A stretch of 64,000 nucleotides of DNA. It comes from Lojkania enalia. Its lineage: Eukaryota; Ascomycota; Dothideomycetes; Pleosporales. Made by a program: the position numbers and the translations under genes. How positions within the stretch are numbered: the stretch's first letter is position 1; every line of letters starts with the position of its first letter. The stretch is from NCBI GenBank assembly GCA_010094045.1, contig ML986764.1, forward strand, positions 34,454-98,453. Reading direction: 5' to 3'. Of the stretch, positions 58,620 to 64,000 are shown piece by piece. Under the pieces are notes generated by a model. The model was not told the origin of the DNA. It saw only the letters and a program-made list of their open reading frames with translations, and did not search any database.

Positions 58620-60038
58620 ATGGCGCCTTCCTCTGTAGCAAGTGACGAATCCGGAAATGACGTACGAAAATCTCCAGTCTACGCCGTGACTGTCCACTCA
58701 CTTACAATAGGATGGGCTCATTGTTGATATCGATGCTATTCAAGCCCACGGCATGTGCCCGACCTGCTGTCTGCGATACTATGCTAATTTTTTCTAGGAA
58801 TCGGCGCGGTTGATATCGCCAAGCTCAAGGCAAATAGCTACTACACAATCGCGGTGAGCATGATCAAGGGAAGAACGTTATGTGCAAGTTACTGACACGC
58901 GTAGTCTGTCCATGCTGCTACCCGTAGAACTCTCATGAAGATCAAGGGCTTTAGTGAGATCAAAGTCGACAAGGTCAAAGATGCTATCGCGAAATGCCAA
59001 CCTGCAGGTGGCGGGTTCCAAACTGCCCATGAACTTGGTCAACAGCGAAAGCGGGTCATGAAAATTTCGACAGGAAGCAAGCAATTTGATGCTATCTTGG
59101 GCGGGTAGGTACTATGATACCCCTTCATTAGTATCAAGCTCACTGCAGCTAGAGGTTTCCAAACCATGAGCATTAGCGAGGTCTTTGGAGAGTTCCGTTG
59201 CGGAAAAACTCAGTTGTCGCATACTATGGCAGTCATCGCGCAGCTTCCAAAAGACCTTGGTGGTGCAGAGGGCAAGGTGGCTTATATCGGTGTGTTGGTC
59301 CCTTCTCTCAAGAGCAATGCGCTCTAACCTATAGGTTTAGACACGGAAGGAACGTTTAGACCTGAGAGGATAGCGCAGATTGCTGAACGGTTCGGTGTAG
59401 ACCCCGAGACGAGTATTTTGCTATTACCTCAGGTGAACAACACTTATACTAATTTTATGCAGCTCAGGACAACATCACCTACGCTCGTGCCGTGAATTCA
59501 GAGCACCAGATGGAACTACTCAATAAAGTCGCAGAATTTTTTGTAGGCAACGAGTACCGCCTTCTGATCATTGATAGCATCATGGCTCTTTTCAGAGTCG
59601 ATTACACTGGGCGCGGTGAACTCAATGAGCGGCAGCAAAAACTGAACCAGTTCCTTTCAAAGCTAACGCACGTCGCTGAAGGTATGCGCCTATTTCCGCC
59701 TTCTCTTTCAATAATAACACTGACGATACTGCATCAGAATTCAACGTTGCAGTGCTCATGACGAACCAAGTACAAAGTGATCCAGGAGCTAGCGCCCTTT
59801 TTGCTGGTGCAGATGGTAGGAAGCCAGTCGGTGGTCACATTCTTGCTCACGCTTCTGCCACACGAATCTTGCTCCGCAAAGGGCGAGGCGAAGAACGTGT
59901 AGCAAAAATCCAAGATTCTCCAGGCATGTTCACTCTTTCTATACCCTGAAGCATAATTGACGTTTCTCAGACATGCCAGAAAAGGAGGCCACTTACATCA
60001 TCACCAACGGCGGTATCAATGATCCAGAGAAAGTGTAG
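58620..60038 (+). CDS. DMC1: Meiotic recombinase Dmc1 (RecA/Rad51 family)
   Basis: Predicted 339 residues in nine exons: 58620-58661, 58711-58750, 58798-58853, 58905-59104, 59153-59289, 59341-59412, 59463-59681, 59738-59923, 59971-60038. Dmc1 forms filaments on single-stranded DNA and drives strand exchange between homologues in meiosis. Helix-hairpin-helix N-domain ([31 protein letters not shown]), Walker [10 protein letters not shown], Walker [16 protein letters not shown], loop [20 protein letters not shown], and [20 protein letters not shown]. Dmc1 rather than Rad51 is indicated by [19 protein letters not shown] at the end and by [15 protein letters not shown]. Two introns (58751-58797 and 59924-59970) start with GC, not GT; both are needed to keep HGIGAVD and DSPDMPEKE. 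Residue count equals the family norm. The gene implies a present or recent sexual cycle. Confidence 0.96.
58751..58797 (+). other. GC-AG intron in DMC1 (first)
   Basis: The 47-base intron begins GCATGTGCCC and ends TTTCTAG with a GCTAAT branch site. Only this join yields [12 protein letters not shown], the conserved Dmc1 sequence; using the GT four bases further in would shift the frame. Confidence 0.85.
59924..59970 (+). other. GC-AG intron in DMC1 (second)
   Basis: The 47-base intron begins GCATGTTCAC and ends TTTCTCAG with a TTGAC branch site. It restores KIQDSP-DMPEKEA across the junction. Retaining it gives a premature TGA after about five codons. Confidence 0.88.
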
Positions 60039-60968
60039 GACGAATGAAGTCCGAAAACCTTCAATCTACGTAAGCAACTGCTAGACATGTATAGACTTTG
60101 TAATGTATGATGGCTTCTCAACTATTCAATGTACCAAAATGTGTTGTTTGGGATTGAACAGAGTCCGCAGGTGTCCAGGATCGACCGGGGAGTATGTAAG
60201 TTTTGGGGGGCTAGAGGGAATGACAATATGATGGTGTCGCATATATGAACAAGTTTGCAACAAATGCAACAGGGTCTGGCATAGCTTCCATCGAAGCGCT
60301 TCATAAGGCGTGGTCACACGGAGATGTAGTCGCAATCTCAGCAAGGAGCTTACGCCACAGAAGCGGGGACGCGTGGCTTCCATCATGGCTTCACCTGGAT
60401 CAGGCATCCACTATTGCAACCTGTATGCACTCCACAAGTCTCTATCCTAAATCAAAATGCCGTCCTTGGAGGCTGGTACGTCTTCTAGGTCAGTATTTTC
60501 TTGGGTGTTTGAATATGATACCCCCTAATGGGGCGTCATGAGGGGAGACAATCGGAAGACGTCGCAAACTCGGGTCCGACGGCTGCGAAAACCCCGCCAT
60601 TCATCAGACTAGGACGGCCGCCTACAAGGGCAAGCGTGCGTAATACGCGCGGTACGGAATACGAGATTGGCAGTCTGTTCAGGCAGCAATGTCTTGTTTC
60701 ATCCAATCTTCTGAGCCGCCTCGGCAACGCCGTGATGCCATTGCAAGGGAGCTGTGGTACTGGTGGTGTGAATATATCAACGCTCTGCCAATGTACGCGT
60801 GGAAGCTCATGCAAGCCATCTTTCTGATCTGAGCATTTTGCAACCAAGCGCATCCTAGTGTGTTCTCTTTTCCTAGCTTTTCACCCACATATACCGCGAG
60901 GGGTGGATCGTAAAGCCGAAACATCGAAGCCTTCGAAGTTTCTTCCCTCCAAGACATCTCTCTTCGAT
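60039..60968. other. Intergenic between DMC1 and PPxY protein gene
   Basis: No gene is supported. Short frames on both strands overlap. The part just before 60969 is open in the frame of the next gene for 37 codons but reads as leader sequence. Confidence 0.5.
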
Positions 60969-63644
60969 ATGGCCAACAAGCCACCTCCGCATTTCAACGA
61001 TGCGAGCCTCAATATCCATCCGCCGCCACCAGCATCGACTAGTTCCAATTCGAATGCGCCCTTCACACCTCGCTCAAGCACCTTTCCCGACGACCTGGAT
61101 TCGGATTCCGAGTTCAATGTGTTTGAGCCTACGCCCACCCATTCACCAGGCGGCCCTACTTACGACGATCTTCCGCCCTCTTATGCCGAAGCGCAGCAGC
61201 AGGCGCTTGAAGATGCAAGAACCGGGCGACCGCCGTTGAGTCCGAACGACCTGGAAATCCATCGGATGATTCTAAATGACAACCAGCCCATGCAAGATAG
61301 GGTGAGACCGCAGCCGCGAACCTCGCTACTAGACGATCGAGATGCGTACGAGTTCGAGCCTGAAAATAGGAGGAACGGGAATGGGTTGGGTATGACAGTA
61401 CCCGTCCAGCAAAGCGGGGAGATCGAGTCAATTCCGATTGGAAGGGAAACAACAGTAGCTGCACCACCTAGCGACAATATGAGAAACGGGCCGCCATTTG
61501 AGAACGCAGGTGTTGCTCTAGATCCTACATCCATACTAATGAATCAAGCGCTCGAGTTTACACGGCACGAGCCCGACGCCGATGCACGATACGCGTCGAG
61601 ACTGACTCGTTGCGTCGCTATCCCACAGGAAAGCATTCAGCCTTCTCAAAAGGTCATCCAAAAGGGTGAAGACCGCCAGCGTAGGTGTAGGCGACGCGAA
61701 AGAGGCCGGGGTCCGCCATGGGCACAAGGACAAGATGGAAATGAGCCCCGACTACCTGGTCAATGGCCTACTCCCGCTTCCTCCGAGTCTCTAAGCACTG
61801 AAATTGAGACGGCAGAGGAGCCTGTTCAGTTCTTGAGGGCCTATGCAAAAGCACTACATGCTCACTCCATCCGACCAGCGGAGTTTACAGAATTCTTGGA
61901 TGGCTTAAATGCACTATGTCTCGCAACAAATACCACTACAGAGGATCTCATACACCCTGAGCCAGATCCTGAGTCTCCATCTCGATTGGTGTTCGACTAC
62001 ATCAACGCAACAAACGAATCCTTCTTCGCGCCACGCGGGCTAAAAGTCTCGCTGCAATCTCTCTCCATACTACTCGGCGCAATCCAAATCCCCGAGCAAC
62101 GCGGCCGACGCGCTGGAGCCATGGCAGGCGCTTCCGACGAAAAAAGTACAGCCGAGCAGAGGGCAAATGCCCTGCACCCCTGGATTGAAAGGTTGGAGAC
62201 CAAAGTCCCAGAACCTAGCACCCAAACCCTTGTTCTGAGAGAAATGGTGGAGCGGCTGAGGAGACGGCCTCAGTCCACTCCTCACCTGAAAGAGGATCCA
62301 TCAATCTTAACCGATGCGAAAAAATCGAGACAGAGCGCTGAAGATGAGAATCCTCCTCATTCCATCCCGGAACCGCCTACAATCCCTGAACCACCTGCAG
62401 GTCTCAATTCAGCCCTTTTCGCAGGCCCGGGTCGTGGCTGGTCATGGGGGCCTTGGAACGGAAACCCCGGCCCCTGGGGAGGGCGCGGAGGCGGACCATG
62501 CGGTCGTAGAGGGTGGGGCTGGCCTCCTCATCCTCCTCCAGGCCCCTTCAGACCCTGGGGTCCTCAACCTCATCACTCCCACTCCCACCACCATCATCCT
62601 CATCCAGGCCACCATCCCGACGGCGGTCCAGGACGCTTTACGCCTAGCTTCCCAGGCATTCCACCCCTCCCCCATGGCCATGGCAACAACTGGACAGCAT
62701 GGGGCGAAATCTGGGGGAAATGGGGCGAGGAGTTTGGGAAGAATATGGAGGTGTGGGGTCAGCAGTTTGGCAAGAGGGCGGAAGAATGGGGCACCAATTT
62801 TGGCAAGAGAGCAGAGGCTTGGGGTGAAGATATTGCCTCGGGGGCTTCCGGGCAGGCAAAACAGAATGCGGCGGCGACTACGGGGCCGTCTACTGCTAAT
62901 GCTGGACCGGAGGGGTTGCGGGGGCAGGAGACGGGTGTGCAGAGGAATCAGAGTGCTTCAAGTTTCCCACCTCCGTCGTCCACTTCGATCAAAGACGACG
63001 GGAAAGATAGAAAGAACGATCCCGAAGACGACGACGATGACGACACACTATCCATCTCCTCTTCTTCCTCCATCACCTCTCCGTCGCCCGCCCTCCCCTC
63101 TCCATCTCACATCTTTACAGCCCGCATCCGAGAAATCAACCTCCAAGCCGCTGCCGCCCAAGCCAAGGGCAAGAAGTCCTTGCAGCAAATCGAACAAGAA
63201 CGCGACCAGCAAATCGAGAAAGCAGCGCAGGACCGCGCGGCCGCAGACCTCAAGCTCGCGCAAAAGATGCAGAAGCGCGAGATCAAGACGGCGCTTCAAC
63301 GACAAAAAGAGGAGTTGAAGCACGAGCATCAGAGGGTTAAGAGGGAATTGAAGGGGCTTGAGGGGGATGGGGGAGAAGGAGAAAAACCCGACGGCATCAA
63401 CGACAACAAATCTAAGCAAGAAGGGAAGGCGAAGTTAAGCAAGCAAGACAAGAACGATCTGAAGCAGGAATACCGCGCACGGAAGAAGGAGCTCAGGGAT
63501 GTGAAGGCGGATGCCAGACGGGAGCGGAAGGGTCTAAGGGACGAGTATCGGCGCAAGAGGAGGGAGGGGAGTACGGGTTTGGGAACGGGTGTGGGTATGG
63601 ATAAGGAAGGACTTTGGGTAGTTGTGGAGAATTTGGGGGGGTGA
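60969..63644 (+). CDS. Uncharacterised PPxY protein with 11-residue repeats and basic coiled coil
   Basis: Predicted 891 residues, single exon, start MANKPPPHFND. I do not recognise a named family. The N-terminus is disordered and carries DDLPPSYAEAQ (about residue 66), a PPxY motif of the kind bound by WW domains of Rsp5/Nedd4 ubiquitin ligases. A more folded block (about 275-450: FLRAYAKALHAHSIRPAEFTEF, LKVSLQSLSILLGAIQIP) follows. Next come a Gly/Trp/Pro-rich stretch, a histidine cluster (HHSHSHHHHPHPGHH), and four to five 11-residue units of the form WGxxFGKxxEx (62700-62838). The last 200 residues are Lys/Arg/Glu/Gln-rich coiled coil (KMQKREIKTALQRQKEELK). No signal peptide or membrane helix is present. 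An in-frame extension to 60858 lacks support. The shape suggests a membrane- or scaffold-associated adaptor, by inference only. Confidence 0.8.
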   Translation: MANKPPPHFNDASLNIHPPPPASTSSNSNAPFTPRSSTFPDDLDSDSEFNVFEPTPTHSPGGPTYDDLPPSYAEAQQQALEDARTGRPPLSPNDLEIHRMILNDNQPMQDRVRPQPRTSLLDDRDAYEFEPENRRNGNGLGMTVPVQQSGEIESIPIGRETTVAAPPSDNMRNGPPFENAGVALDPTSILMNQALEFTRHEPDADARYASRLTRCVAIPQESIQPSQKVIQKGEDRQRRCRRRERGRGPPWAQGQDGNEPRLPGQWPTPASSESLSTEIETAEEPVQFLRAYAKALHAHSIRPAEFTEFLDGLNALCLATNTTTEDLIHPEPDPESPSRLVFDYINATNESFFAPRGLKVSLQSLSILLGAIQIPEQRGRRAGAMAGASDEKSTAEQRANALHPWIERLETKVPEPSTQTLVLREMVERLRRRPQSTPHLKEDPSILTDAKKSRQSAEDENPPHSIPEPPTIPEPPAGLNSALFAGPGRGWSWGPWNGNPGPWGGRGGGPCGRRGWGWPPHPPPGPFRPWGPQPHHSHSHHHHPHPGHHPDGGPGRFTPSFPGIPPLPHGHGNNWTAWGEIWGKWGEEFGKNMEVWGQQFGKRAEEWGTNFGKRAEAWGEDIASGASGQAKQNAAATTGPSTANAGPEGLRGQETGVQRNQSASSFPPPSSTSIKDDGKDRKNDPEDDDDDDTLSISSSSSITSPSPALPSPSHIFTARIREINLQAAAAQAKGKKSLQQIEQERDQQIEKAAQDRAAADLKLAQKMQKREIKTALQRQKEELKHEHQRVKRELKGLEGDGGEGEKPDGINDNKSKQEGKAKLSKQDKNDLKQEYRARKKELRDVKADARRERKGLRDEYRRKRREGSTGLGTGVGMDKEGLWVVVENLGG
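62700..62838 (+). repeat. Coding 33-base repeats giving WGxxFGKxxEx units
   Basis: Consecutive 11-codon units WGEEFGKNMEV, WGQQFGKRAEE and WGTNFGKRAEA, flanked by partial copies WGEIWGK and WGEDI. An 11-residue period fits three turns of helix, so the segment could form a long amphipathic helix with Trp/Phe on one side. Confidence 0.8.
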
Positions 63645-64000
63645 GGGGAAGGGTTACCACCAGGGGAGCTGTGTGGGAGGAAAGGTAAGGAAGGGGTGGG
63701 GGTTAGCTGAGCTAGTGATGCCATGTCTGCCTATCTCTCTGTCTAGGTATTGTGTATGTACGACAATGATTCTCCTATCTGGATCTCGTAGTGCGATATA
63801 AATGAACTTAATTCCCCAATGATGAAAACGCCTCCGCAGCGCGAATAGTCCGCATTAGCGTGCTCGGGGCTACACCTGCGTGACCAAGACGCCCCGTGAA
63901 ACGCGTCGTCACGTGAATCTGCGTTTTGTACCGCAGCTGCGGGTCTGGTGCGGCCCCCACTAAGTGGTTTCCGAGGCCCTGGTTCCCCGCATCATTAACA
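63645..64000. other. Downstream flank, no gene seen
   Basis: 3' region of the PPxY gene to the window end. No open frame, repeat or RNA gene is recognised. Confidence 0.6.

Noticed and set aside
60858..60968. 37-codon N-terminal extension of the PPxY protein
   Set aside because: Begins at a non-conserved position without features; the ATG at 60969 starts a typical disordered N-terminus.
62314..63318. 334-codon frame overlapping the PPxY gene in another frame
   Set aside because: Compositionally biased shadow of the Gly/Arg/Pro-rich coding sequence.
1..64000. CRISPR arrays, rRNA genes, bacterial-type operons or insertion sequences
   Set aside because: No regularly spaced repeats, no rRNA signatures and no prokaryotic gene organisation were seen; the window is fungal.

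Overview
The window is genomic DNA of a filamentous ascomycete (Pezizomycotina). Genes carry short spliceosomal introns (mostly 47-180 bases, with GTRNGT donors, CTAAC/CTGAC-type branch sites and YAG acceptors). The families are characteristic of this group: a LaeA methyltransferase, a Zn2Cys6 regulator, a HET domain, fungal homeobox/C2H2 and FluG/DUF3435 proteins, and secreted cysteine-rich proteins with dibasic processing sites. DMC1 implies a sexual lineage that kept the meiotic recombinase. I cannot name the genus.

Layout. 1-6.1 kb: no supported gene. 6.1-7.6 kb: laeA-like regulator (+). 7.6-13.1 kb: gene-poor. 13.1-14.8 kb: Dal5-type MFS transporter (-). 14.8-19.0 kb: gene-poor, with one orphan open frame. 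19.0-23.6 kb: 1473-residue coiled-coil protein (-). 24.7-26.2 kb: mitochondrial short/branched-chain acyl-CoA dehydrogenase (-). 27.1-30.2 kb: a GPI-anchored secreted protein (+) and, just upstream of it, a broken paralogue. 31.4-37.3 kb: one very long reading frame over six exons (-) joining a homeodomain, C2H2 fingers, a ketosynthase-like fragment, a protein kinase and a HET domain. 38.5-43.1 kb: a Zn2Cys6 regulator (-) divergent from L-rhamnonate dehydratase (+). 43.7-45.3 kb: UDP-GlcNAc pyrophosphorylase (+). 46.9-48.0 kb: two small secreted cysteine-rich proteins, one interrupted by an in-frame TAG. 48-55 kb: TA-rich, mutation-scarred DNA with a decayed C2H2 gene and a decayed FluG/DUF3435 recombinase-like gene. 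56.5-57.6 kb: zinc-knuckle protein of the CNBP/Gis2 type (+). 58.6-60.0 kb: DMC1 (+). 61.0-63.6 kb: an uncharacterised PPxY/coiled-coil protein (+).

How the genes relate. Only one local functional unit is convincing: the divergent regulator and rhamnonate dehydratase pair, which fits an L-rhamnose catabolic regulator next to its target. The acyl-CoA dehydrogenase, UAP1, CNBP and DMC1 are housekeeping or meiotic genes with no obvious link to each other. The 45-55 kb stretch behaves like an accessory compartment (secreted proteins plus decayed recombinase), and the kinase-HET fusion is the most unusual gene in the window.

Exon boundaries were worked out by hand from splice motifs, reading-frame arithmetic and family conservation. 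For every multi-exon gene reported as intact the exon lengths sum to a multiple of three. No database search was possible.
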